64,000 bases of DNA from Glyphotaelius pellucidus (Eukaryota; Arthropoda; Insecta; Trichoptera; Limnephilidae), in the NCBI GenBank assembly GCA_936435175.1, contig OW386557.1:22253423-22317422 (forward strand), given 5' to 3'. The notes under the pieces were generated by a model. The model was not told the origin of the DNA, did not search any database, and saw nothing but the letters and a program-made list of their open reading frames with translations. The translations under genes were made by a program, and so were the position numbers. This document shows, one piece after another, positions 1 to 11,117 of the stretch (position 1 is the stretch's first letter; every line of letters begins with the position of its first letter).

Positions 1-230
1 AATATCAACATGTTTAGCATTAATGAAGCACAATTAAGACAGCAAGCTTTATTGGTGTTAGTCTGATTGTGCTTCATTGAATTTTAAATTGTTCATTGAT
101 GTTTCAATTGTTTATATTGTTTAAATTGCTTACACATGCTTTAATCTTAATATTTTCTCTATTTTAAAAACGATTTAAAAAATTTATTTTGTTATGTTTT
201 AAAGTGAACAAATTGAATTGAACTTAAAGC
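1..230 (+). mobile_element. LINE-B 3' end, copy A (cut by window edge)
   Basis: The window opens inside the last codons and 3' UTR of a non-LTR retrotransposon. The same block occurs at about 21199-21435 and 57019-57265, where it follows a reverse-transcriptase C-terminal reading frame. Here the frame ends near position 64 after a small indel. The UTR then ends in a short TTGAA-type tail. Only the 3' part is visible and it is non-functional. Confidence 0.75.
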
Positions 231-239
231 ATCCAATTA

Positions 240-365
240 CTCCCCAATATTATTCTTTCCCATCTCCTTAACATTTCTGCTCTCCTCAGATTTACAATAA
301 CCCCATTTGGGAACGCCATGTTCCCACTTGCTCCGGACAGTTGGGACTCTTGTTCAATATTTACG
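240..365 (+). repeat. SINE1 3'-tail fragment
   Basis: This is a diverged copy of the SINE1 3' region. It keeps the order CCCC-ATTGGG-like block, GCCATG.TCNCACT, GCTCC-GAC, then AGTTGGGACTCTTG. The tRNA-like head is absent. Confidence 0.55.
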
Positions 366-582
366 TACGAGTGTGTTAACATTTTTAATTTATTTATTTT
401 ATTTTAGGGAAATCAACAGTTTACATCTTGATTAATTTATACATGTTTTATATACCTATCTGCAAAACCAATTATAGATTTCCTCATTGTAATATTATAT
501 TATGTATCTATAAAATAAAATAAATTAATTAATGAAAGATAAACACGACTAATAGTAAACAATGTACAGGGAAACCACGTTA

Positions 583-870
583 AGGCTGGGCGCATTCCGA
601 TTTCTCCATCCGATTGTCTGATCAGACAACCTGAAGGCCTTCGCGCCATCCATTTCTTATGAAAGTCCGCACACATGCGATTCGAAAACCTGACCGGCAA
701 TAAAAATAGGCCACACCCTTCCGCGCTAGCCATCCAATCCGGCCTTCCAAAAGGCGTGGCCCCGTTCGTATTACCCATCCGGTCTTCGAATCGGATGTGT
801 GCGGTGTTAATCCGATCCGATTGTCTGATCAGACAACCGGAAAGCAAAATCGGATGTATGCGCCCAGCCT
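583..870. mobile_element. MITE with AGGCTGGGCGCAT termini
   Basis: The two ends are inverted copies: AGGCTGGGCGCAT at the left, ATGCGCCCAGCCT at the right. Just inside each end lies the 16-bp perfect palindrome TTGTCTGATCAGACAA (614-629 and 821-836). Further inward, GATTCGAAAACCTGACCGG at the left mirrors CCGGTCTTCGAATC at the right. The small ORFs on both strands are by-products of this symmetry. No clear target duplication is seen, so the superfamily is not assigned. A related, more degraded copy is at 28954-29190. Confidence 0.7.
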
Positions 871-948
871 AGGAGTATACGTTTGAACGTTTGTGCTTGC
901 ACGTCAATACCAGTTTAAAACTGTCGCCTGCAGTCACCTCTTACTTTC

Positions 949-1712
949 ATTTTTTTGTCTGAAGCCAGTGAGACTATGGCATCCGTGATTGGGGTGTTGT
1001 GATTCTGAAAGCGGTGGGGGGAAAATGATATGTTTAGAAGGGAGGTGGGGAAGTACCTGGCTATTCAGATCCGGTCACAAAACACGGCTAAAACCATTTC
1101 TAGTAACGTTTCAATTCTGAATGGTGGTGTAACACCACGGCAATACTGAGAGTATCTGGAACATGCCACAAATATACTAGATATGTTATAGGCCGGCGTG
1201 GTCGAGCGGTAAGGCTCTTGACTCGCAATCCAAAGGTCGCGGAGTCGAAACTCGGCGTAGCAAATAAATTTTGTTTAATTAATTTATGTTATTTCACAAT
1301 TAATTTATTTAAAATAATATACGGTATATTGGCGGCACGTTTCAGAGTGGAAGATATTCTCAGTATCACCCTGTTGTAAGCACCGTTCAGAATTGAAACA
1401 TTGCTTGAAATGGCCTTAGCCGTGTTTGGTGGCCAGATCTGAATAAGCAGGCCCTTCCCTACCTTCCTCTTCCCATCTCCTTCGGCTTTCTACTACCTTC
1501 AGCTTCATACCCCGATTGGGGATGCCATAGTCTCACTGGCTCCAGACGAGAGCAGTAGGGTTTCTTGTGCGGTATTCATAAAAAAAAAATTATATCATTT
1601 TAAAAGAAAAAATTGTGAAATTTCATAAATCAATCAAATACCACGAACGCCAGGATTCGAACCCACAACCTTCGGATCGCTAGTGCTTGCCCCCAGACTA
1701 CGGAGACCGCTT
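949..1712 (-). mobile_element. SINE1, outer copy, split by another SINE1
   Basis: This minus-strand SINE1 is in two pieces: its 3' half at 949-1190 and its tRNA-like head at about 1595-1712. The head, with box-B-like GGTTCGAA seen here as GGATTCGAA on the plus strand, lies near 1653. Removing 1191-1589 restores the order found in the uninterrupted minus copy at 25409-25830. The extreme 3' end is shortened: the GTGCGGTATT segment is missing. Confidence 0.8.
1191..1589 (+). mobile_element. SINE1, full-length, tRNA-derived
   Basis: This is a 399-bp SINE. The head (1191-1262) is tRNA-like: GGCCGGCGTGGTCGAGCGG carries a box-A-like stretch and a box-B-like element follows near 1243. Next comes an AT-rich body and a unique region with GAATTGAAACGTTGCTTGAAATGG-type sequence. 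It ends in GTGCGGTATTCAT plus an A tract. The target duplication TTATA is present at 1186-1190 and 1590-1594. It would be transcribed by RNA polymerase III and mobilised by a LINE in trans (family knowledge). Confidence 0.85.
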
Positions 1713-2395
1713 TATTTAAACATCTTAAAGGTTTTTGCGCACAATATGGCATTTTTTAAAATTACGTGGCTACCTTGAAAATAATAATAAAACTGCAAAA
1801 GAGTTTTAAAAATCCCACAGCATTCCTACGATACAGCACACCACTACAAATGAAAGATCCTCTTCATTTTGAATAATATGTAAGCACTCTTACACGTAGA
1901 TAAAATATTAAATTACTTCTTCTTTCAAAATACCTAAGTGTGTAGCCAGGATACTTAAATACCAACTTTCCCTTTGAGCATTTGCGTTTTTCTGCTAATT
2001 TCAAAATTGCGTTTGTTGTTTTTCTCACAACATTAAGGGATGGTTACAAAAGGCGGGATTATACGGGGCGGGGGAAGAGGTGGAGGGGTGAGAAAACAAA
2101 AGGGAGGCTTAAAAATATAGGGGGTAAGTTGGGAATAAAGAAATAAAGCTATTTTACATGCGGGCGACTGAGGAAACGTAAAACTTTCTTAATAAACATC
2201 TGCAAGAATGTTTTGAAAGAAAAATTATATCACCCTTAGAGAGAGGGGTAGTGAGGGAGGGGTGGTGCTAGGAGGTGATTTATCAATGCGGTAGACGGTT
2301 TTTCAAATGAAAATTATTTTTTAACTTTGTTTTTTTTTTCCTTGTGAACATAACCCACTTTTGAATGAAGCTATAACTTTGTGGTTATCCATTAT
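1713..2395. other. Unassigned AT-rich stretch
   Basis: No gene or recognised repeat is visible. Two purine-rich G tracts occur (about 2065-2095 and 2235-2278). Confidence 0.4.
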
Positions 2396-2772
2396 AAATA
2401 AATGAAACAATATATCTTTGGTAGAACCAGAAAAGGCTTAGATAACTTAGAAGCCTTGGAATTTTAAAAAAATTTTAAAACAATGAGTCCATTATCAATA
2501 ATAAACAAAAAAATATTATCTTTTAGCCCAATCTTGGATATGTTCCCATTCAATATCCGTTCTTGTTCCCCCACTCATCTTCATTAATCCCTAGCCACGC
2601 CTCCACCCTTACCACAGCATTTAGTAATAACACATTGAACCCACCCACTGTTTTGTAATTGTCAAATTTTACATGTTTGCCCTGAGGAAGGAACGGTCGT
2701 TCTGAAACGGGTCGGCGTTGATAAAATATACAAGTGGTTCTAAGAAAAATATATATTGTTTCATTTATTTAA
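2396..2772 (+). mobile_element. PLE-3: Penelope-like element fragment with inverted arms
   Basis: The fragment is bounded by an inverted repeat: 2396-2430 (AAATGAAACAATATAT...GGTAGAACC) and 2734-2772 (its complement). Just inside the left arm, about 2433-2510 encodes a short stretch resembling the end of PLE proteins after the GIY-YIG nuclease (L-D-N-L-E-A-L-E, then a stop, then K-N-F-K-T). A 3' UTR follows, then the hammerhead-like motif listed separately. Terminal-repeat arms around a 5'-truncated element are typical of PLEs. The coding part is broken. Confidence 0.65.
2679..2716 (+). ncRNA. Hammerhead-ribozyme-like motif of PLE-3
   Basis: The order is GCC (helix I), CTGAGGA (core CUGANGA), an unpaired A, a helix II hairpin G-GAACG/CGTTC-T with a GT loop, then GAAAC, loop GG, GTC, GGC (helix I partner). 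Helix III is minimal: A-T and C-G. The predicted cleavage point follows GTC at 2713. Hammerheads are known in PLE terminal repeats. The extra base after the CUGANGA box is a deviation from the textbook core. Confidence 0.6.
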
Positions 2773-2839
2773 AACACATTTTCTTAAACCTAACCCAACA
2801 AAAAACTTAAGTTTTCTCAAACATCCAACTATTTTTTTA

Positions 2840-3150
2840 CTCCATTAGCTCCATACAGAAAGCCCTGGGGAAAACAATTCCCCTCAGGGCCTATGTCATC
2901 TTTGGAGATGCTATGTAGAGGGTCTTTTTAGAAAATGAATAAAATGAAGTTTTGGTAAGAAAAAAGGTACGAGGGATGGGTAGGAATCTTGGAGTCGGTG
3001 TGTCCAGGAGTGACGACGTATGAATCTATGCCTCCACTGAGGTGAAAGGTGATCTTCCGAGAGATTCCTGCTGGAAGGATCAAAAAGTCTCCCTCAACCA
3101 GTCTCTTCCTAACCGGCCTGCCATCCAGTTGGTGATCCTCATGCCATGAA
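2840..3150 (-). repeat. REP-A copy (minus), 3' part
   Basis: The copy begins after a T tract with TTAGCTCCATACAG, the reverse of the REP-A 3' hairpin. It continues through GGGTAGGAATC and CCCTCAACCAGTCTCT blocks shared with 7005-7400. Homology fades near 3150. It is non-coding; the ORFs here are incidental. Confidence 0.7.
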
Positions 3151-4089
3151 CCAAAATTACATTGTACTTAGCATAGATTTTATGTAGCTTCACCTTACCT
3201 TGAAACCACGTTATCTTACCTAAAAGGCTCTGCTCACCATCTGGTTTGAAAAACAATTGCAGGACAGCCTGATGGGATTCTGCAATTAGGACCACAATCG
3301 GGCAAAACCGCCAGCCGAATTGAATCAAATAGTATTAATAGGCTTGCGTCTGCGTGGTTGAATTTCAGAACCCTTTGAGTGCATGTCTGACGCCACGCCT
3401 TAAGCGCCGCGCCACAAAAAAATCTGTGTACAGAGATTTTCAAATTTTTCAAAAATATGTGCAGTAATTCGGTTTCAAATTCAAGAATTCGTCACAAGAT
3501 GTCACCACTTTCGTCAGCAGGTCGGATGGGGACGTGTCCTTCCTAGATAAAACTGCTACGAATTTGTGAATATGTAGTATTTCTCCGGATTTGGAAAGAT
3601 TGACGGTAGTACACAATTGGATCAAGCGGCTATATATTACACGTGACGTCATTGCATATTTCGGTTACTTTGTCCCGGTGACTAGCTTCACTGGATGACA
3701 GTGGATCCCAGGCTATTTTTGGAACCAGTTCCTATTAGATTTATAAAATGGTTACCAACATTAACTGGGCGAAGCTGAAGCAAAAGCCGCCCGCAGGGCC
3801 TAGATGCGAAAATCTGCGGAGCGGGTTTTTAACTGCTAGTTTTTATTATTCTCTTTGTCGGACGGAAAAATAATAGTTTGGTCGGCGTTCAGCATGCTGT
3901 TCTGCAAATCGGATGGTGAGTAGGGCCTCTAAACTAAACCTAGTTTTATTTTCACATGAACTCACCCACTTCAGAATTCTCACATAATAAGAATACGATA
4001 CAAGCAAATCACTTTAAAGGGTGACAACAGTGGAGCTATTATAGCTTTTATGAAGCTGCAACAACCAACAAAAGCTTAACTCTGGCGTC
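3151..4089. other. Unassigned stretch
   Basis: No supported gene. The short minus-strand ORFs have no recognisable domain. Confidence 0.35.
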
Positions 4090-4560
4090 ATGAATTTGTC
4101 TAAAATAGCATTTAAAGAAACACTGCGGAATTTTTTACTCACATAACTTGTAAAATAACTGAAAAAAATGTAATATATCATTGAAGAAGAAGATAACAAT
4201 AATAATCTTTAATAGATAAGACAATATGGGCGAAACTCAATCGAAAATCTGGAAACAGAAAAATCAGAAAAAGATATTGGCACCTTTAGGACTCGAACCC
4301 AGGATCTTGCAATCATACATAAAGATGGCAGCCAATAAAATATGCTTTAAGAAAATGAAGTTAATATGGGTGGTTCTTAGTCGAAGTATGATACAGTTAA
4401 AAGTGACCGAATCCGATATCGACACCTTGGCGCAGTGGACAGCGCGCTCGCCCGGAATGAGAGAGGTCCTGGGTTCGAGTCCCAGAGGTGCTTTTTTTGA
4501 TTTTTCTGTTTCCTGATTTTTGGTTGATTTTCGCTCATAGTTTCTTCATTTAATTTAATA
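4090..4560. mobile_element. SINE2-type element: head-to-head tRNA-like units
   Basis: Two tRNA-like units face away from each other. The left unit is on the minus strand (box B GGTTCGAGTCC-like at about 4290-4302) with its tail at 4226-4280. The right unit is on the plus strand (4421-4491) with its tail at 4492-4545. The tails are inverted copies of each other (GCGAAA.TCAA.C.AAAATC..GAAACAGAAAAATCA). Single or paired relatives lie at 23207-23330, 25905-26060 and 48610-48850. A flank at 4092-4170 is shared with 8806-8890. Confidence 0.6.
4421..4491 (+). tRNA. tRNA-like sequence (SINE head or tRNA pseudogene)
   Basis: A cloverleaf can be drawn: D stem GCGC/GCGC, T arm CTGGG-TTCGAGT-CCCAG, five-base variable loop and loop CCGGAAT (anticodon position GGA). 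The acceptor stem pairs at only 5 of 7 positions, the anticodon stem has a mismatch and U33 is C. An identical architecture inside a repeated element makes a functional tRNA gene unlikely. Confidence 0.45.
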
Positions 4561-6504
4561 TAAAATAGTTGGTTATACTGACTTAAAAATAAGGCATTCA
4601 CCACTCCGTGAAAGCTTTAAATTCCACAAACATTTTTTTTTTAAACATTTTATATTTTTTAATGTTTATTTTCATACTTACCCTCCGAGTGATAAACGGG
4701 CCTTCAAGTAATAATTATTCTACTTTTGCGGAATGGAACTGTACGACAAACCGCGGCTACCCGGGGAGGCCGGTTTTTCAAAGTTTTTATCGCGTCTTTC
4801 GTGACGATATACGAGCGACCGTATTGTCATGTGAGAAGGCGGTAATTAAAGTAATCCAAATTCAACTTTTGAAAACAATATTTTTGGGTTCTTTTTATTT
4901 TCTTGTTTGCAATCAATCGAATTCAAATAAAACATACGTTTAACCTCGGTTTTTGTTTTGTCCTCACAACATATATATATACATACTTGCCGGTTATCCT
5001 AAACGTTATGACAATAATTATATTACGCTGATCGACAATAAGGAACTCCAGTGAAAAATATTATGACTGTAAAAAAATATTTTCATATAGACCAATAAAC
5101 GCTGATTCTGAATATATAAGTTTTATTAAATAATATTAAGCGTAGAGTTTTAAAAAAATATATTAAAAATATATAAAACGTGTCATTAAAACACCTTGTC
5201 AAATTGGTATTATTGGAATGTTAATGGTGACGTCACCGCGCCATAATTCTCCAGTCACGTGGTCACATTGTATAAAAATTTTGACAGGCTAGTTCAACAT
5301 TCCGTGTTATTGGTTTATAGAGATTTAATCATAATAATATAAAAATTCAGTATCAAAAATATAGTATCTCTTTATGTTTATCTATATTATTTAAAATATT
5401 CAAAAACTTTAACTGTACAAAAAACGATCGTAATGCCCAGTAATGTTGAAATTCAAAATGGCCGGCGTTGAACAGCTGATTCCAGTTGCCTACAAAATTC
5501 ATGCTTCGATTTCCATAATATTGATTTCGATTCGTAAAGCTAAAAAAATAATAATTTCTAACAATTTTTATACCTCTCTCCCGTAATAATATTGAAAAAT
5601 ATAATAGTATAATTAATATAATGTAATAAATAAATAATTCCACCTAAATAACGTTTTACTTATTGAATAGTTTCATGGCTTTTTTCCATACAAAATGACA
5701 ACATCTGTTGAAAATAACCAAAGCTCTTGGTTATGATGACGTCACACTAAATACGGTGGTTTTCGAGGGATCTTGAAAAATTAAAACTTTGACATTTATT
5801 TTAACTATTAAAACTAACTATAAAAATAAAAATAAAAATTCAGTTATTTAAGTTAGAAGGCCTATATTCATTTAAAAAATTAAAAATATTGGACTGGAGA
5901 TCCTTATTACGCGGACTCAATTCGACTTAGTAATAATGTCATTAACTTACGAGATATTGGAACTTTTACGAGCATCAATTTAATTTTTCTAGTTCCTCAG
6001 TTACCAAATTCTATATTAATATTTTAATTTTTACTAAGCAACTCTTAAAAACCCTGCTCCTAATGACAGTCCAAAGTAAAACCAACAGTGTCCTGTACTT
6101 TTGGAAAATAAAAATAAAATTGGCCGATTTATGAGTTAATTTTTTTAATAAATTACTCTCCTTAATTTTGAATAAGACTCTTCGTACTGTTAAAAAAATG
6201 TACCACGCTAACTTTGCAAATTATATTTAAAAACTTTTTTGTTTAGAGTAGTTTTTGAAATAATATAATATTTTCTATGTTTTGCTTTCGAATAAAAAAT
6301 AGCTGTTTAACTGCAAAAATACTTGCTTACTCCATTGTCTCCCTAGCTCCAGACTGCTGAGAGCAGTTGGGACTCCTGTGCGGTAATCACCTAATATGTT
6401 TCTAATACCAGGTCAGACCCCCACGATCAGAATATGTTAGGTTAGGTTAAGATAGATACTTAATAAAGCGATTGATTTGTTTCGTTTTACAGACATAATT
6501 CAAT
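4561..6504. other. Mostly unassigned AT-rich stretch
   Basis: No gene is supported. The only recognised piece is a SINE1 3'-tail fragment at about 6328-6390 (CTCCAGAC, GAGCAGTTGGGACTC, TGTGCGGTA). Confidence 0.4.
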
Positions 6505-6932
6505 TCAATTTGGGAGGAGGGTAAGGGTCCCGCCAGCCCTGGGACCATTTATTGGATAACCAACTTCAATAGGTCACCTTAAGTGGTTTGCAACGTTTGG
6601 CGACTTAGAAGGGATGCCCGGGTTTATCAGGCTGATCTGTTCAGATCTTGTGGGCGGATGCGCCAGCCCACAATCGACAAGATCGGGACAAGACGGTTTG
6701 GATAGACTCTTTAAGTTCCCCAGCTGATCTCTATCGACCTATACTGTCTTGCACCGCAGCGGGAGGGATGGATACACCGACGCCGAAATTCCTACCATCC
6801 CTGATACCATTTTCCTTGGCAGAACTTCCTCTCCTACCTTTAAAAAACCCCCCACAAAGCATACCCATGTATATCTTAGGCCCTGAGGGAAATCATTTCC
6901 CTCATGGGCCTCCTGTTTGGGTAAGTGTAAAA
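6505..6932 (+). repeat. REP-A copy (plus), near full length
   Basis: It starts with AATTTGGGAGG and runs through GGATAACCAA, the GTGGTTTGC..CGTTTGG block and a pyrimidine-rich segment. It ends with the nested hairpin GGCCCTGAGGG..CCCTCATGGGCC. The 96-codon ORF over it shows no domain. It lies tail-to-tail with the minus copy at 7005-7400. Confidence 0.7.
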
Positions 6933-7004
6933 GTATAAGTGATTTGAACTACCTACCCACAGATTCTTTTGATAAATACCTAATAATAGCTATTTTCGTT
7001 TTTT

Positions 7005-7400
7005 TTTTAATTAGCTCCACACAGGAGGCCCTGAGGAAAATAATCCCCCTGAGGACCTTTTTCATCTTTGGGGATGCTGCGTGGAGGGTCTTTTTAAGGA
7101 GAGGAAAGAGAGGTTCTGGGAAGGAAAAAATATATGAGGGGTGGGTAGGAATCTGAGGGTCAGTTTTTCCAGACGGACATATGAATGTAATGATCCGTAA
7201 GAGTCCTGCTAGAGAGGTCAAAAGTTTTCCCTCAACCAGTCTCTCCCGATCCGACCTGCCATGCAATGGGCAGCCGCATCCCCCGCCAAGATCCTAACAA
7301 ACCTCACCCCCATGAGCCCGGGCACCCGTGCTAAGTCACCAAACCTAGCGAACCACTTGGGGTTAAACCTGTAGCGGGTATCCATACCCGCCTCCCAAAG
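7005..7400 (-). repeat. REP-A copy (minus), near full length
   Basis: It begins after a T tract with TTAGCTCCACACAGGAGGCCCTGAGG, so the nested 3' hairpin is well kept. It ends at about 7400 with CGCCTCCCAAAG, the complement of the REP-A 5' end. This is the best long-form copy (about 395 bp). No coding potential is evident. Confidence 0.75.
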
Positions 7401-7821
7401 TATAATTTGTTTTGTTTTAAACTGAAAATAATTCAACCAAAAATATATTAAATTCCTAACTAATGTTGTTCCAACATTTGATCAATTTCTTGAACTGTGA
7501 ATGTTAATAATTCAACATTTTAAAGAAAAATCACTGTACGCGGTCCCATTTTCTTTTCTTGGTAGCGTGCTTTTACATAAATTAGGTTTTACCGAGATCT
7601 AGGTTTTATTTAAAACACTGGGACACAGTGCAGTATCAAATATTCTATTCCAACCTTTGCTTCACAGAACTGCGTCTTAAAGTAATTTGCCTGTAACACT
7701 TTGTACTTGTATTACCAGTTTAAATAAAACGGGTGTATGTACGTTTGTTGTTCATTAAAGTCTGTGAACGACTCAGATCTGTTGTTGGCAGATTATATAA
7801 ATTAAAATTTTATGTTCCAAT

Positions 7822-8470
7822 ATGCACACTTCGAATAATATATTTATCATCGAATCTATTATCAGGTATGGAATTACAGCTTGGGGACTTTCCTGCAAAA
7901 CAAATGTAAATCGTGTTCAATCAGTTCAAAATTCATTAGTTAAATTATTAGCTCATAAAAGTTTATACGAAAAAAGGCATAATGTTCCGTACTTTTACCA
8001 AAATCTCAAAATTCTCCCAGTAAGAGCATTCTGTGGTATAAAATTATATTTCAGAATATGAATAGCCCTATATACATAAATAAACTGGACCACACGTACA
8101 GTACTCATTTTATGTTAAATGAAGGACTAATTGTACCTAAGCATTTAAACAAATACGGTCAAAGAACGCTGGACTACATGATACCTAATTGCTTAAATAT
8201 GTTACCTGCCGAAATTAAAAAATGTACAAATGATAAATTAAATATTATGTTGAAGAATTGGCTCGCCGAAAGAAATAATTTGTATTACAGTGACACAAAA
8301 ATTGTAACTGCATAACAAAGTAAAATAAGTTTATATCTTCAAAGTAAAAGTACCCATCGACAAACTGCTTAAAAGTAGTTTATTGGGACTTTTTTTTTTC
8401 GGTATATTTTTATTTCTTGTTGTAATAATTTATAACTTTGTATTTATAAAAAATAAATAAATAAAAATAA
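7822..8470 (+). pseudogene. LINE-D C-terminal fragment and 3' UTR
   Basis: The first frame contains IIESIIRYGITAWG, the start of the post-polymerase C-terminal region typical of CR1/jockey-type reverse transcriptases, then NRVQSVQNSLVKLL. A frameshift near 8058 moves to the frame with LNEGLIVPKH..YGQRTLDYMIPNCLN. It stops at 8315. The 3' UTR has a small hairpin (AAACTGCTTAAAAGTAGTTT) and an AAATAAAT tail. A second copy is on the minus strand at 14115-14660. The fragment is 5'-truncated and inactive. Confidence 0.75.
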
Positions 8471-9799
8471 ATAAAAAGAATAAAGAATAATTATGAATTT
8501 ATCACTCATATTAGTTCTTTATTTATTGATATTGATCAATATTGATTGATAAATTCGGCCTGCAAGCCATTTCTACTGTCCACTTGACTACACCCAATAT
8601 AAAATATCAGAAAATTGCAGTAATTAATATTAAGGCCCATTAAGACCCGATCTACCGCTTTAAAAGAAGAAGAAGGAAAGATATGCAAATACGAATCTTA
8701 GAGAGAGCGCGCTAACATAAAAAACGGTAATATTTTAGCGAAAATCTTGAAAATGTTTAATAAAACACGACGCGTTTAAAATAGAGCAAAAATCTCCTTG
8801 GATCCTGTCTAAAATAGCATTTAAAGAAACCCTGTGGGATTTTTTCATACACATAACTTGTGAAATAACTGAGAAAAACCTGTTTATAATAATAACACAT
8901 ATTTTAAATTTAATGTTACAATATTTCGGAGCATACTTTGCGATTTTTTTCTATCGATGGAATTTCATATAATTGCCGTTTTGGCATGGAGAATTTATAG
9001 AAATTATCTTCAAATATATAAATACTTGTCTGTACACCGTGTACACCAGCGCACAAGTACAAAAAATCGACGAAGTATTTATATTCGTTTGATATTCATA
9101 CCAACGTATTATTAAGGCTATTTTTAAATTTGATTTAATGTTTGAAATTATTAAATAATGCACAAAAAATTATAATTTAAAATAAATATCATTTCGAGGG
9201 GTCAATTGTCAGCGGATCAATAATGTCGGGTCACCGGTATTATTTATTGCATTGAGTGCGCCACAAGCATTTCATGAGGTGACGGAAAAGTGCTTTAAAA
9301 GAGTGCATTCGTCCCTAGTGAACATTTTCCGTAGCACTGCAGTACCGCTTTGATGTTATAAATTTAACTTACGTTCAAAGCTCACAATATAAATGATGTT
9401 TTAAAATGGTGTGACCATTTTATGTTTAAAACTACAGAAAATTCAATAAACTACAGCATTAAAATTTATTTATTTACGCCACTAATTCAGCTTATTCTAA
9501 TTATGTCTATTCAGAATTTGTGTCCAATTTACCGAGCCAGAGTGAAGATGCTATTAGTAATCAGGGTGAATTGACACTTCACTGGGCGGTCCTCGGCGCA
9601 GAGAGCAAACTCCGGATAGCAATATTACAGCTCTCCTCTCAGTAGGGTTAAATACACCGTGTTAATGAACGAGATGATGTGTCAAACAGTTTGAGAGAGA
9701 TGGAAATCTTATGCAGCTAAGTGAATTCCTGTACCCTTGATTATATAAACAATTATGACCTAAGTAATGGAATAAAATCTGTCGATCAAAATTCAAATG
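8471..9799. other. Unassigned stretch
   Basis: No gene. The segment 8806-8890 (GTCTAAAATAGCATTTAAAG) is repeated at 4092-4170, so at least part is dispersed repeat. Confidence 0.35.
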
Positions 9800-9930
9800 A
9801 ACGATTCGAGGGATAAGGTCTTTGACTGTGAACTAAGAGGTCGCCGTTCAATTCGTAATGGAAAAAAGTGTAAAATGTGATACTGAGAGTATCACCCACA
9901 CTAGTCTTCCTCTGCTGCCTTCCATCAATC
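9800..9930 (+). repeat. SINE1, strongly degraded head
   Basis: Recognisable are AAGGTCTTTGACTGTGAACT, GAGGTCGCCGTTCAATTC (box B region) and GATACTGAGAGTATCACCC. The intervening body is deleted. Confidence 0.5.
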
Positions 9931-10301
9931 TTTCTCTAAACGAAGATCCGGCATTCCGAATTTCTTCCGATTTGTAACATATTTTCGTTAAACTCTTTAT
10001 GTTTTTTAGTTCAATTATAAGTTATTTTCAAAGATAATATCTGTTGTGTTCACAAAATCAGTTCTCCAACTCGTCTTGGAATGAGATTACTTCCTCGGGA
10101 AAGAATAGAGTGTTAATCTGGATTTATTAATACTTCGCGTATTACAAGTTGTGACTGCGAGTAGTCAATCTAACTAGGAAAGCTAATAGCTAGCTAGCTG
10201 AAATAGATCTGATTCCCGCCGTGTTTTGTGGGAGCTCCTGCACCTCTGGAGCACTAACACGTAACTAATCCAGCTGCCATCTTGCGGATTTTCGGGAAAG
10301 C

Positions 10302-11060
10302 TCTTAGCACTTATAGGATACGGAATAAATAGTTACGGATTAACGTACAAAACATACTTAAATAAAATAGAACAATTACAAATCCGTTTCCTAAAATTGA
10401 TATCAGGCAAAAAAAAGGTCCAGTTATGTGAAGGTGATTATAAAAAAATGTTCTCCTTGTGTAATGTCCTCTCTATACACAGTAAGGTAAATTACCAATT
10501 AACGCTAAATGAATTCTGGAATACAGAATTCAAAAAACCCGTAAACCACAACTACCCTACTAGGCATAGAGAAGCACAAATGTTTATTGTCAATAAATCT
10601 CAAAATGTATACGGAGATAGAACAAAAAGTCATAAAATTCCGGAAATATTTAACGCATTACCTGAAAATATCAAAAATGAGACATCTTATTCAAAAATCA
10701 GAACAAAAGTTAAATCTTTCTACCTCCGAAGAACATGAAATCAAATAAAATAGTTCCTATCTATTTATTTTCTCACCGTATGTTTGTACTGTGTAAAATA
10801 TTTTTACTACAACGCAATTCATAAACATTAAAACATTGAGATAATTAGTTTGTCGTAATAATTAGTTTTTTAATATTAAGTATTATATTTAGTATATACT
10901 ATGTAAAACTGAAAAGTATACTGTATTAAATAATTAGAAAAAAATGAGAGATTTCTTACAATCAAACTGATTGATCAGTTTCGTAAGATTTGTAAAATAA
11001 AATATTGTAAAATTAAAACTGAATAAACATACTTAAAAAAAAAAAAAAAAAAAAAAAAAA
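10302..11060 (+). pseudogene. LINE-C C-terminal fragment with poly(A)
   Basis: From about 10302 the frame reads YGINSYGLTYKTYLNKIEQL, then the ORF ending at 10738, with PTRHREAQMF and KIPEIFNALPENIK. This is the characteristic C-terminal tail of CR1/jockey-like LINE reverse transcriptases (family knowledge). No stop interrupts it. The 3' UTR spans about 300 bp and ends in a 26-nt A tract at 11035-11060. The endonuclease and polymerase are absent, so it is a 5'-truncated insertion that looks fairly young. Confidence 0.8.
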
Positions 11061-11117
11061 CTACCCTCTATGTGCGAATCTGGGAAGCTTTTAACTAAGT
11101 CATATATCTATACATTT

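Noticed and set aside
4421..4491. A functional tRNA gene
   Set aside because: Acceptor and anticodon stems have mismatches, U33 is not T, and the unit belongs to a repeated inverted pair.
6435..6450. TTAGGTTAGGTT, resembling insect telomere repeat
   Set aside because: Only two units are present. This is far too short to indicate telomeric DNA.
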